This document shows, piece by piece, positions 52,474 to 60,706 of a DNA stretch of 64,000 bases; position 1 is the first letter of the stretch, and every line of letters begins with the position of its first letter. Under the pieces are notes generated by a model that made no database searches, had not been told where the DNA came from, and saw nothing but the letters and a program-made list of their open reading frames with translations. The position numbers and the translations under genes are program-made. The stretch is from Nitrososphaerota archaeon. Its GTDB lineage: Archaea > Thermoproteota > Nitrososphaeria > Conexivisphaerales > DTJL01. The stretch spans positions 208,160-272,159 of the forward strand of contig JAJPJS010000008.1 in NCBI GenBank assembly GCA_021324115.1, read 5' to 3'.

Positions 52474-53934
52474 ATGAATAGACAATCAAAGATCGGCTCA
52501 ATGCTGATCATGTTCACACTGGTCATCTTCCTAGGTCCTTTGGCTGGATATCAGCCGGCCACTCATGCTCAGACATCTCCTCCGGTCCTGCTTTACGTAA
52601 GTACTTCCGGCAGCGACTCCTCGGGCAATGGGTCGTTAGGCAACCCATATGCCACTATTTCTCACGCGGTGAGCGTAGCACCTCCCCATGCCATCGTCAT
52701 AGTACAACCTGGTGTTTACAGTGAGATGGTCAATATCACAAAAACATTGACGATCGAGTCCGCCTCATCTTCACCATCCGATACAGTCATCAACGCTTTC
52801 GGTCAGGTGTTTGGTGTAGAAGTAATTGGCAGTGCAGCGAGTGGGACAGTCATTCAGGGTTTCACAGTTGAACATGCAAACAATCATGGAATATTCGTAC
52901 AAAATGCGAATGATGTCACCATAGAGCATAATGATGTAGTCAGCAACGGCCTAAATGCTTCGAGTGCAATACAGGAAAACAAGGGCATCGAACTTTCCGG
53001 GACTTCCTTCTCGACTGTCGTAAACAATTACGTAGCCAACAACATGGCTGACGGGGGTATTGGAGTAAGCGACGAAGGTCAGATCAACCCAGGTGGAATG
53101 TCGCCGGGTATCCCCGCACCAGCCGTTGGGAATGTGGTCGCAGGTAACGTCATCGTTGGAAACACGGTGGGTTGCGGAATCGTGGTAGCAGCATACGATC
53201 CAGGTGAGGGCGTGATGAACAACATTGTAAGTGGCAATTACATATTCAACGGTCTTCCAGGCGGAATCGTGGTAGCCGCGGATGTGCCCCATACCGTTGC
53301 AGTGAACAACACGGTGATCTACAACACAGTCCTCAACAATCTGATTCCGGGTATAATCGTTCACAGCAACACACCAGGTGATGTGGTGACTGGCACAAGA
53401 ATACTGGACAACGTCGTTGGAGGCAATGGAGGCTTCGGACCCAAACCGACGGGCATCATCCTCATAGGTAATATCGCCGGTCAGACCGTGGTGAATGATA
53501 CACTGATATCTGGCAACGTTCTCCACAATGAATACTTTGGAATACTGGTTGCGAATTCGACCAATTCACAGATACTTGCAGATAACAGCTTTGATTCGAC
53601 CGTAACTGCCCCTGTGGTAGGAGCGACAGTTTCAACTCTTTCATTATCTTCCCTGGGCGCAGAAGTTTCAGGAATCCAGTCATCCATCGCAGGACTGAAT
53701 TCTGCACTTTCCGGAAACGTTAGCAGCCTCCAGAACTCGTTCACGTCATTGAATACCCAGTACAACACTCTAAACGGTCAGTTGAGCAACCTTCAATCAA
53801 CGGCAGCAAGCAAAACAGACCTGAATAACCTGAGCGGGCAACTGGGCACGGTATCTGATATCTCTTATGCCGCTCTTGGCGTTGCACTGGTCCTGGGAAT
53901 CCTCGCTATCGCACTTTCACTCAGAAAGAAGTAG
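52474..53934 (+). CDS. Secreted parallel beta-helix surface protein
   Basis: Start set at ATG 52474, followed at once by a signal peptide (IGSMLIMFTLVIFLGPLAG); the frame is open to 52303, but that part lacks a signal and would place the hydrophobic stretch inside. 486 residues: NosD-like parallel beta-helix with repeated NxV/NxI turns (about 40-390), a Ser/Asn-rich coiled coil of spaced LxxL/LNxxL units, and a C-terminal membrane helix ending in LRKK. Archaeal surface proteins of this build bind or cleave polysaccharides or form appendages. Confidence 0.8.
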   Translation: MNRQSKIGSMLIMFTLVIFLGPLAGYQPATHAQTSPPVLLYVSTSGSDSSGNGSLGNPYATISHAVSVAPPHAIVIVQPGVYSEMVNITKTLTIESASSSPSDTVINAFGQVFGVEVIGSAASGTVIQGFTVEHANNHGIFVQNANDVTIEHNDVVSNGLNASSAIQENKGIELSGTSFSTVVNNYVANNMADGGIGVSDEGQINPGGMSPGIPAPAVGNVVAGNVIVGNTVGCGIVVAAYDPGEGVMNNIVSGNYIFNGLPGGIVVAADVPHTVAVNNTVIYNTVLNNLIPGIIVHSNTPGDVVTGTRILDNVVGGNGGFGPKPTGIILIGNIAGQTVVNDTLISGNVLHNEYFGILVANSTNSQILADNSFDSTVTAPVVGATVSTLSLSSLGAEVSGIQSSIAGLNSALSGNVSSLQNSFTSLNTQYNTLNGQLSNLQSTAASKTDLNNLSGQLGTVSDISYAALGVALVLGILAIALSLRKK

Positions 53935-53970
53935 AGATCGAGTCCCTCATCCCGTTTCAACTATTACCCC

Positions 53971-53980
53971 TTTTTTATTT
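53971..53980 (+). terminator. T-rich terminator after the beta-helix gene
   Basis: The run ttttttattt begins 37 bases after the stop at 53934, preceded by a C-rich tract. It fits the simple poly-T terminators of archaea. Confidence 0.5.
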
Positions 53981-54217
53981 AGCTCATCAAGGGACCCAGT
54001 CGTCTTCATGCTGAACCTGTTCGCGCCGCTTTCCGTTCTTTGATCGTAGTATCAAGATGTATACGCAACGACATTTTCTTTTGCCTTCTTTTCAGGTTAA
54101 GATCCAACGCGTTTGCGTCGAATCATGAAGGTGAACCTGTCCTGAAATGCGTATTTTGGATGAGCATCCACAGAAAAATTTCACCCATTCAGCCTGCATC
54201 CAAAGCAAAGGTTAATA

Positions 54218-54228
54218 TCCTATATTCG
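54218..54228 (+). promoter_or_regulatory. Near match to the sulfur word before the ArsR gene
   Basis: TCCTATATTCG differs at two of eleven positions from TCTAATATTCG, the corresponding part of the hdr/dsrE and apr sites. It lies between the TATA-like gttaatatc and the ATG at 54244, where it could give autoregulation. Confidence 0.35.
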
Positions 54229-54243
54229 CAAGGAAGACCGGAC

Positions 54244-54582
54244 ATGCCAGCAAGACAGATGAAGGCTTACGAGATGCATGCAGAATTCTGCAAGATCTTC
54301 TCACATCCTATACGGCTGGCAATGCTGGACGCCTTCAGGCATGGAGAGAAAACTGTCACACAGCTTCAGAAGGAGCTGGGGACAAAGCAGTCCACCGTTT
54401 CTCAGCACCTTTCCCTTCTTCGAAGGATGGGAATAGTGATGACTCGAAAGGAGGGAAGGCAGGTCTTCTACTCCATCGTTGATGATAGAATTCTTGCAGC
54501 CTACGATCTGGTGGACCGAGTGGTCAGCGAAAGAAGAAGGGAAGAAGCAAAGATACTCACCATTAAAGCAAGGTCTTCCTGA
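54244..54582 (+). CDS. ArsR family regulator, probable sulfur regulator
   Basis: Start set at ATG 54244, about 30 bases after a TATA-like box. 112 residues: a compact ArsR winged helix (FSHPIRLAMLDAFRHGEKTV, recognition segment KQSTVSQHLSLLRRMGIV, wing TRKEGRQVFYSI). One cysteine lies in helix 1 (EFCKIF). In Hyphomicrobium an ArsR-type repressor, sHdrR, controls the sHdr genes through cysteines; this gene lies immediately upstream of the apr operon and is a good candidate for an equivalent. Confidence 0.85.
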   Translation: MPARQMKAYEMHAEFCKIFSHPIRLAMLDAFRHGEKTVTQLQKELGTKQSTVSQHLSLLRRMGIVMTRKEGRQVFYSIVDDRILAAYDLVDRVVSERRREEAKILTIKARSS

Positions 54583-54608
54583 GGCATATCTTCTCCTGAA
54601 TCGATCGC

Positions 54609-54656
54609 TGCATTGTCATAATGCAACCATATATTATAAATGACGAATATTAGAAT
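54609..54656 (+). promoter_or_regulatory. Regulatory region of the apr operon
   Basis: TGCATT-GTCAT-AATGCA (54609-54625) is a perfect 6-base inverted repeat. CGAATATTAGAAT (54644-54656) is the exact reverse complement of the word at 47015-47027. A TATA-like aatacttaat follows at 54671-54680, about 32 bases before TTG 54708. Both elements therefore sit upstream of the promoter. Confidence 0.5.
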
Positions 54657-54707
54657 TAATCGCAACCAGAAATACTTAATAGTGTTGAACCATCTGCATA
54701 TGCTAAT

Positions 54708-55472
54708 TTGTCCGAAGCATTGCTGGCTTTGGCTTTGACGTTCCCGAACCTGTATCTGCAGGGATACACACTCGTAATATTCCTGGTTCTCCTTCTGGGA
54801 ATGGTGTATGACTTCATAATAAAGAAAAAGCTCGCCTTCACCCGTGAAGAAAGACAGGCCAAATCACAACTGTACTCGGAGAAGACTACAACAGGTTCAA
54901 GCCGAGGCTCTGCAAATGTGGTTGCTAGCGCCATCATAGTGGATGTGCTCTCTTCAAGAATACTCGGAAAGTGCAGCTTGGCAAGGAGACTTTCCCATAT
55001 TCTGATGCTCTGGGGCTTCGTCCTCTCCGCCCTGGGCCTTCTGGTGACGGATTTCGTTTCCGGAGGAACCGTGACCCTGAATCCCACCAGCCCTCTGGTC
55101 TACTTGGGGATTCCGGGCAACTTGATGCTCCTTCTCGGGAGTCTCTGGTACCTACCTCAGAGGGTCAACGTCAGTCACGAAGGGGACAGTTCGCTCAAGG
55201 TCGTACCTGCCGACGCCTTCATCCTCAACCTTCTGATCGCTGCAGTTCTTGGCATTGCTTATGGCACACTTTCGATTTATGGCTACGCAGCAGCATCGGA
55301 GGCCGCACTTGTGGGATACTTCGCCGCAATAACCGTGCTGATCGTATTTGGTCCGTGGACCAAGTTTCCTCACATGTTTTACAAGGGGGGCGTGATCATC
55401 CTGGATAAGGTGGATGAATCAAAGGGGATTACCCCACTTCCAACAGATTCAGATCAGGGAGGAGTGAGTTGA
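54708..55472 (+). CDS. AprM/HdrE-like membrane subunit
   Basis: 254 residues, TTG start, leaderless. About six membrane segments; the helix RLSHILMLWGFVLSALGLL and the ending GPWTKFPHMFYKG hold two histidines that could bind haem b, as in the membrane part of QmoC, DsrM or HdrE. It is a paralogue-like relative of the hdr-linked subunit at 42504. First gene of the operon with aprB, aprA and sat; it likely passes electrons from APS reductase to quinone. Confidence 0.78.
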   Translation: MSEALLALALTFPNLYLQGYTLVIFLVLLLGMVYDFIIKKKLAFTREERQAKSQLYSEKTTTGSSRGSANVVASAIIVDVLSSRILGKCSLARRLSHILMLWGFVLSALGLLVTDFVSGGTVTLNPTSPLVYLGIPGNLMLLLGSLWYLPQRVNVSHEGDSSLKVVPADAFILNLLIAAVLGIAYGTLSIYGYAAASEAALVGYFAAITVLIVFGPWTKFPHMFYKGGVIILDKVDESKGITPLPTDSDQGGVS

Positions 55473-55475
55473 ACA

Positions 55476-55943
55476 ATGCCTACCTATGTAAATATGTCCG
55501 CCTGCGACGGGTGCGGGAAATGTGTGGATATCTGTCCGAGTGACATAATGCACATAGACAAGAAAATGAGAAGGGCCTACAACATAGAACCCGATTACTG
55601 CTGGGAGTGCTATTCTTGTGTTAAGGCCTGCCCCCAGCACGCGATCGACATGAGGGGTTACGCGGACTTCTGTCCGCTAGGTCATGCACTCACCGTGCTA
55701 AGGGAACCTGAAAAGGGACAGGTCTCCTGGAAGGTTCAGTACAGGAACGGAACCGTCAAACAGTTCACCTTTCCGATGCGCAGCACAAAGGAGGGCTCCA
55801 TCAAGCCCCCTCAAGAGGTAGTCCCCCCACCATCCACCGAAGGACTTCGCTCCCAGCTTCTTTCTCACGAACCTGAATACCTCAAAGTACTTTCTCTCCC
55901 GATGCCCGGTTCAAATGTGAAAACAGGGGGTGCACAGGGTTGA
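55476..55943 (+). CDS. aprB: Adenylylsulfate reductase beta subunit
   Basis: 155 residues. Two 4Fe-4S sites: C10, C13, C16, C20 (CDGCGKCVDIC) and C42, C45, C48, C52 (CWECYSCVKAC), then the tail that wraps the alpha subunit in known structures. It moves electrons between the FAD of AprA and the membrane partner. It ends with a four-base overlap with aprA and begins three bases after the membrane subunit gene. Confidence 0.95.
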   Translation: MPTYVNMSACDGCGKCVDICPSDIMHIDKKMRRAYNIEPDYCWECYSCVKACPQHAIDMRGYADFCPLGHALTVLREPEKGQVSWKVQYRNGTVKQFTFPMRSTKEGSIKPPQEVVPPPSTEGLRSQLLSHEPEYLKVLSLPMPGSNVKTGGAQG

Positions 55944-57784
55944 GCACGAGGTCATCAAAGGGAACAAAATTTGTGGACTGTGATGTGCTTATCGTGGGTG
56001 GCGGCATGGCAGGGTGTGGCGCCGCATATGAAGCGCGACACTGGGGAAGGAAGCTGAAGATAGTCATCGTGGAAAAAGCACACATCGACAGAAGCGGTGC
56101 CGTGGCAATGGGCCTTTCCGCAATAAACTGTTACATGGGAATGAGGTGGAATGAAAACACACCCGAGGATTTTGTCAGGTATGTCAGAAACGACCTCATG
56201 GGAATAGCGAGGGAAGATCTTGTCTACGACATCGCAAGACATGTGGACTCCACAGTTCACCTCTTCGAAGAATGGGGCCTTCCGATAATTTACGACAAAC
56301 AGACTGGCCACTACAAGCGGGAGGGAAGATGGCAGATACTCATCCACGGAGAATCATACAAGCCAATAGTTGCTGAAGCGGCGAAGAAATCTGCATCTGA
56401 GGTGTACAACAGGATAATGGTCACTCACCTTCTCAGGGATTCCACAAGGAAGAACAGGATAGCCGGCGCGGCCGGCTTCGATGTAAGAAACGGAACATTC
56501 TACGTATTCAGGGCCAGGACGGTGATCGTTTCTGCAGGGGGCGCCACCCACGTGTACAGACCCAGGGCGGTGGGGGAGGGTGCCGGAAGGACCTGGTACG
56601 CCCCCTGGAGCACGGGATCCGCATATGCACTGGTAATTCAGGCTGGGGCGAAGATGACGCAGATGGAGAACAGACTGGTGGTGACGAGGTTCAAGGATGG
56701 TTATGGGCCGGTTGGTGCCTGGTTCCTTGCCCTGAAGGCGATCGCGACCAACGTGTACGGCGAAGAATATGAAAGGAAATATGTCGAAGAGCAGAGGAAG
56801 CTTTACGGAAACTATGTGGATGCCAAACCCTTCCCCACCTGTCTGAGAAACGACGCCATGCTAAGGGAGATCAGAGATGGCAGGGGCCCGGTTCTTATAC
56901 ACACGGAACGGGTGCTCGATACAAGGGAAAAGGAAGAGCTAGGCTGGGAGGACTTCCTGGACATGACGATGAGTCAGTCGATCGCGTGGGCGTCATTGAA
57001 CATAGACCCCAAGACGACCCCATCGGAGCTTCAGACGTCTGAACCCTACGTGATGGGCTCCCATGCCACCTGCTCGGGGGCCTGGGCCAGCGGTCCATCG
57101 GACATATCCCCGCCCGGTTACCACTGGGGGTACAACAGGATGACGACCGTGGAGGGCCTATTCGGGGCGGGAGACACGGTGGGTGGCTCAGCCCACAAGT
57201 TTTCATCAGGCTCCTTCACCGAAGGCAGGCTTGCAGCAAAGGCTGCGGTGGCATTCATCGAAGACCATCCCGATGAAAGGCCAGAAGTCGACGATTCATA
57301 CATCCGCAGCCTGAAGGAGGAAGTGTTCAAGCCTCTAGAAACCTTCGAAGTAAGACGGAACCAGATTGTGGCAGGCACTGTCTCCCCTCTCTACATCTAC
57401 GCAAGGCAGGGTGTGGTGAGGCTCGAGAAGATAATGGATGAATACTGTGCAGGGTGGGGACAGATGTACACCACGAATGAGTATCAACTGACGAGGGGTC
57501 TGGAACTCCTCCTGATGCTGAAAGTAGACCTGCAGAATCTGGCTGCCGAAGACCTGCACCAGCTCCAAAGGGCTTGGGAGCTGCACCACCGTGTGTGGAC
57601 GGCTGAAGCAGTGGTCAGACATACACTTTACAGGAAGGAGACCAGGTGGCCTGGGTACTACTACAGGGCGGACTATCCAAAGCTGGACGAGGTGAACTGG
57701 CATGTGTTCGTGAACTCAAGGTACGACCCCGATACTCAGACGTGGACCATGTCATCTGAACCAGTTCACCAGCTTGTCCCCTGA
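55940..57784 (+). CDS. aprA: Adenylylsulfate reductase alpha subunit
   Basis: 614 residues of the succinate-dehydrogenase/fumarate-reductase flavoprotein family. FAD site GGGMAGCGAA (20-29); RSGAVAMGLSAINCYMG binds the flavin; substrate-site elements include RLVVTRFKDGYGPVG and GSHATCSGAW, with the histidine expected for APS binding. The C-terminal helical domain is complete. In sulfur oxidisers it runs in reverse: sulfite and AMP form APS with release of two electrons. Start is TTG 55940 overlapping aprB. Confidence 0.96.
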   Translation: MSTRSSKGTKFVDCDVLIVGGGMAGCGAAYEARHWGRKLKIVIVEKAHIDRSGAVAMGLSAINCYMGMRWNENTPEDFVRYVRNDLMGIAREDLVYDIARHVDSTVHLFEEWGLPIIYDKQTGHYKREGRWQILIHGESYKPIVAEAAKKSASEVYNRIMVTHLLRDSTRKNRIAGAAGFDVRNGTFYVFRARTVIVSAGGATHVYRPRAVGEGAGRTWYAPWSTGSAYALVIQAGAKMTQMENRLVVTRFKDGYGPVGAWFLALKAIATNVYGEEYERKYVEEQRKLYGNYVDAKPFPTCLRNDAMLREIRDGRGPVLIHTERVLDTREKEELGWEDFLDMTMSQSIAWASLNIDPKTTPSELQTSEPYVMGSHATCSGAWASGPSDISPPGYHWGYNRMTTVEGLFGAGDTVGGSAHKFSSGSFTEGRLAAKAAVAFIEDHPDERPEVDDSYIRSLKEEVFKPLETFEVRRNQIVAGTVSPLYIYARQGVVRLEKIMDEYCAGWGQMYTTNEYQLTRGLELLLMLKVDLQNLAAEDLHQLQRAWELHHRVWTAEAVVRHTLYRKETRWPGYYYRADYPKLDEVNWHVFVNSRYDPDTQTWTMSSEPVHQLVP

Positions 57785-57810
57785 TCTGGACGGAAGAGTG
57801 ACAGAGTCAC

Positions 57811-58965
57811 TTGGCAGGCCTGATTGAACCTTATGGCGGACGCCTTGTGAACCGAATGGTGGGGCAAGAGGAGGCAGAGAGGACTGAAAAAGAAACGGAT
57901 GACCTGCCCCATATTCATACGATTTTGGACCAGGTGTATGATGCTGAGAAGATAGGGATAGGAGCGTACAGCCCGCTCGAGGGTTTCATGAGCTCCTCGG
58001 ACTACGAAAATGTCCTTTCCAGGGGTGTACTTTCAAACGGCCTCCCGTGGAGCATGCCCATAATCCTGACGCCGACATCCACAGAACCTGCATTCGGGGT
58101 CGGGGACAGGGTGGCCCTGACAGATGTAGACGGCCAGGTTTTTGCGACGGTCGATGTCGAGGAAATTTTCCCCATAGACAAGAAAAAACTCGCACAGAAC
58201 GTATACGGTACGACTGACACCTCACATCCGAACGTAGCGGAACTTCCCCTCCTGGGTGACAGGTCGATCGGTGGGCGGCTCAGGCTCCTGAGAAGGCTCA
58301 GGCTCCCATCCGTGAAGCATGAACTGACACCGAATGAAACCCGGGAGTACTTTAGCAGCAAGGGGTGGCAACGGGTCGCCGGGTACCAGGCAAGGAACCC
58401 ACCCCACACGGCCCATGAATACATCCAGCGAGTGACTCTGGAGCGGGAGGATATCGATGGGCTTTTCATACAGCCCATCGTGGGCAAACTGAAGAAGGGA
58501 GACTACAAGCCGGAGATAATTATGCGTGCATACGAAGCCTTCACATCAAACTATTACACGACTGAAAGGGTTCTTCTGGGCTCCCTTTCCATCGCGATGC
58601 GTTATGCGGGCCCAAAGGCTGTCCTTTTCTATGCCATAATCAGGAGGAACTATGGTTGCTCACACTATATCGTGGGAAGGGACCAGGCAGGAGTGGGAAG
58701 CTTCTACGACCCGTACGCTGCCCACAGAATATTCGACCAGTTCGACGTAGGTGTAACACCACTGAGATACAAAGAAAGCTTCTACTGCCTCAAGTGCGGC
58801 ACGATGGCCTCCTCAAAAGTATGCCCACATAAAGAAGAGGACAGGCTGAACGTCAGCCAGACGAAGATCAGGCGCATGCTTGCCGGAGGAGAAAAGATTC
58901 CATCCGAAATTCTCAGGCCGGAGGTCGCGAAAATACTTTCGGAGCCTGATGTATTCGTACAGTAA
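57811..58965 (+). CDS. sat: Sulfate adenylyltransferase (ATP sulfurylase)
   Basis: 384 residues from TTG 57811. The nucleotide site QARNPPHTAH (193-202), the GRDQAGVG loop (289-296), and a zinc site C326, C329, C338, H340 identify the dissimilatory Sat form. In oxidation it turns APS and pyrophosphate into ATP and sulfate. It is 26 bases after aprA, so the operon membrane subunit-aprB-aprA-sat is compact. No APS kinase domain is fused. Confidence 0.95.
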   Translation: MAGLIEPYGGRLVNRMVGQEEAERTEKETDDLPHIHTILDQVYDAEKIGIGAYSPLEGFMSSSDYENVLSRGVLSNGLPWSMPIILTPTSTEPAFGVGDRVALTDVDGQVFATVDVEEIFPIDKKKLAQNVYGTTDTSHPNVAELPLLGDRSIGGRLRLLRRLRLPSVKHELTPNETREYFSSKGWQRVAGYQARNPPHTAHEYIQRVTLEREDIDGLFIQPIVGKLKKGDYKPEIIMRAYEAFTSNYYTTERVLLGSLSIAMRYAGPKAVLFYAIIRRNYGCSHYIVGRDQAGVGSFYDPYAAHRIFDQFDVGVTPLRYKESFYCLKCGTMASSKVCPHKEEDRLNVSQTKIRRMLAGGEKIPSEILRPEVAKILSEPDVFVQ

Positions 58966-58993
58966 ATAACTGTACCTTATGCATTAATTTCCT

Positions 58994-59200
58994 CTATCTG
59001 CCTGCCGGCTCGTAGAAGTCCACCTTCCCGCACTGTGCGCATCTGTATAGGGTGAAGGTCTGCGTCTGTTCAGCCAGTTGATTCCATCCGCCCAGAAACA
59101 TACCACCCACACCCGAATATCCACCCACCCTGAACTTCATGTCACCCATGAGGACCATTTCTCCACCACAGTTGGAACATTTGTTTACCATGCCTTTCAT
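58994..59200 (-). CDS. Small zinc-ribbon protein
   Basis: 68 residues. Two zinc knuckles, CSNCG near the N-terminus and CAQCG near the C-terminus, enclose a glycine-rich strand region (GGYSGVGGMFLGG). Start at ATG 59200 is chosen because GGGAGG ends five bases upstream; this is one of few genes here with a clear ribosome site. An in-frame TTG one codon earlier also exists. Convergent with sat. Function unknown. Confidence 0.75.
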   Translation of the reverse strand: MKGMVNKCSNCGGEMVLMGDMKFRVGGYSGVGGMFLGGWNQLAEQTQTFTLYRCAQCGKVDFYEPAGR

Positions 59201-59766
59201 CAAAGCCTCCCTGCTGATATCTTTTCCTCTGCTGGCTTCCTCAGTTTACCGGAGCCTGTACAACTCGGTCTGTCCCAGTAATCAGTTTCAAATAATCCGC
59301 CTAGTAGAACTTCAACGATTCTTTGTCCACGTCAGGCAAGCAAATGAGGCGCAGGTACACTGTGCTCCTGACCGTTCCGCAAGACATCCTATTCTATTTC
59401 CTTTCCAGTGGTTCAATAATATGGTATTAAGGCACTCATAAATGCGCCAGCATGGGACCAGTTGCTGCATCGGTTTACGAGCCTCCTGAAAGTGCTACAA
59501 TAAAAATGGGCGACACAAAATTAGATGCTCTGTAGATCCAGAAGGCGGTTTCCACCTAACCTGCAGCCCATCTACTCCAATCCTTGTGAAACAGATCAGA
59601 GTTGCTGACTGCTGTAAAATCAGAACAAGCATTCACGGATACTTGGCTGTTACGAATCCGTCCAATCATGACCGCACCTGTTTTGATTGAACCTGTTCAG
59701 TTTCCGACTGGATATCGTAGAATCCTCCCGAAAGGTTTTTTGTGCATGATACTCAGCCCGTTCCTC
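59201..59766. other. Intergenic region of about 560 bases
   Basis: No gene, RNA or repeat is recognised. The open frame that begins at 59602 belongs to the LLM gene but is not typical of that family before about 59746. A T-rich element (gttttttg, 59734-59741) may be part of the LLM promoter. Confidence 0.5.
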
Positions 59767-60681
59767 ATGAATCTTCTCGAAAGATGCGGCTTGATGCTCG
59801 AGCCACAGGAAGGGCTGATGGCCGGTGATGTCGTGAAGGCAGCAAGGCTCGCGGAAAAGCTCGGCTTCGGCTACATTTTCAGGTCCGACCACCTCCTCCC
59901 CACGTCGGGCCGACGGGGCATTCCATCTGCAGAGTGCTGGACGACGCTGGGCGCAATAGCCGTATCGACCGACAGGGTCAGGTTCGGTCCGCTTGTCTCT
60001 CCGATTGGATTCAGGAATCCGGCGTTGCTGGCCCGCATGGCTTCGACAGTCAACTCCTTGTCCAAGGGGCGACTTCAACTTGGCATAGGAGCTGGCTGGT
60101 ACGAGGATGAGTACAAGGCCTACGGATTCCCCTTCCCAGACTTCCGCAAAAGGAGGGAGCAGTTCCTTGAGGGGGTCAGGATCATACGCGCCCTTGTTCG
60201 TGATGGCCGTGTAGACTTCGCCGGCAAATGGTTCTCTGCTCATGTGGAAACCCAGCTGGACATCCGGGATTTGCATATTATAATAGGAGGAAAGGCTCCG
60301 AGCATAGTCAGGGCGGCTTCGGTATATGCCGATGAGTGGAACCTTTTTGCACCGGAGAAGGAAGAATTTCTCAAATTGAAGCAAAATCTCAGGCCCCAAA
60401 TCGAAGTGTCCCAGATGAGTCCGTTTTTCATCGCAGAAACTGCCGAAGAGCTACAGGAAAAGATCAAACGAAGAATGAAATCCATGGGTTCGACTCTGAC
60501 ATACGATGAATACTATAAGAGACTGAAGTCGCGGAACGCGATTGTCGGAATCCCCAGGGAGGTTGTCAGCCAGCTCAACGAAAGGATCGAATGGGGAATT
60601 AACAAATTCTACATGCAGACGCTCGAGCCTGAGGATGAAGGATCTGTCACCCTTCTAGCCGAGACTCTGAAGTCAGCCTGA
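59767..60681 (+). CDS. LLM-class (F420-dependent type) oxidoreductase
   Basis: 304 residues starting at ATG 59767, which puts the first barrel strand (CGLMLEPQEG) at the usual place; the frame is open to 59602, with ATG 59746 as an alternative. Luciferase-like TIM barrel: GFGYIFRSDHLL, VRFGPLVSPIGFRNPALLAR, LSKGRLQLGIGAGWYEDEYKAYGFPFP. Archaeal members generally use coenzyme F420 for hydride transfer; substrate unknown. Confidence 0.87.
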   Translation: MNLLERCGLMLEPQEGLMAGDVVKAARLAEKLGFGYIFRSDHLLPTSGRRGIPSAECWTTLGAIAVSTDRVRFGPLVSPIGFRNPALLARMASTVNSLSKGRLQLGIGAGWYEDEYKAYGFPFPDFRKRREQFLEGVRIIRALVRDGRVDFAGKWFSAHVETQLDIRDLHIIIGGKAPSIVRAASVYADEWNLFAPEKEEFLKLKQNLRPQIEVSQMSPFFIAETAEELQEKIKRRMKSMGSTLTYDEYYKRLKSRNAIVGIPREVVSQLNERIEWGINKFYMQTLEPEDEGSVTLLAETLKSA

Positions 60682-60706
60682 GGACCATCAGAACTTCTCT
60701 TTCCAA

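Larger units (their letters stand above)
53935..54243. other. 309-base intergenic region
   Basis: Holds a T-rich terminator near its left end (53971-53980) and the promoter of the ArsR gene at its right end (TATA-like gttaatatc 54211-54219, sulfur word variant 54218-54228). A frame continuous with the ArsR gene is open from 54040, but those 68 codons look non-coding. Confidence 0.6.

Noticed and set aside
54040-54243. N-terminal extension of the ArsR gene
   Set aside because: Residues encoded are unlike the family, and a TATA box with the sulfur word lies inside, just before ATG 54244.
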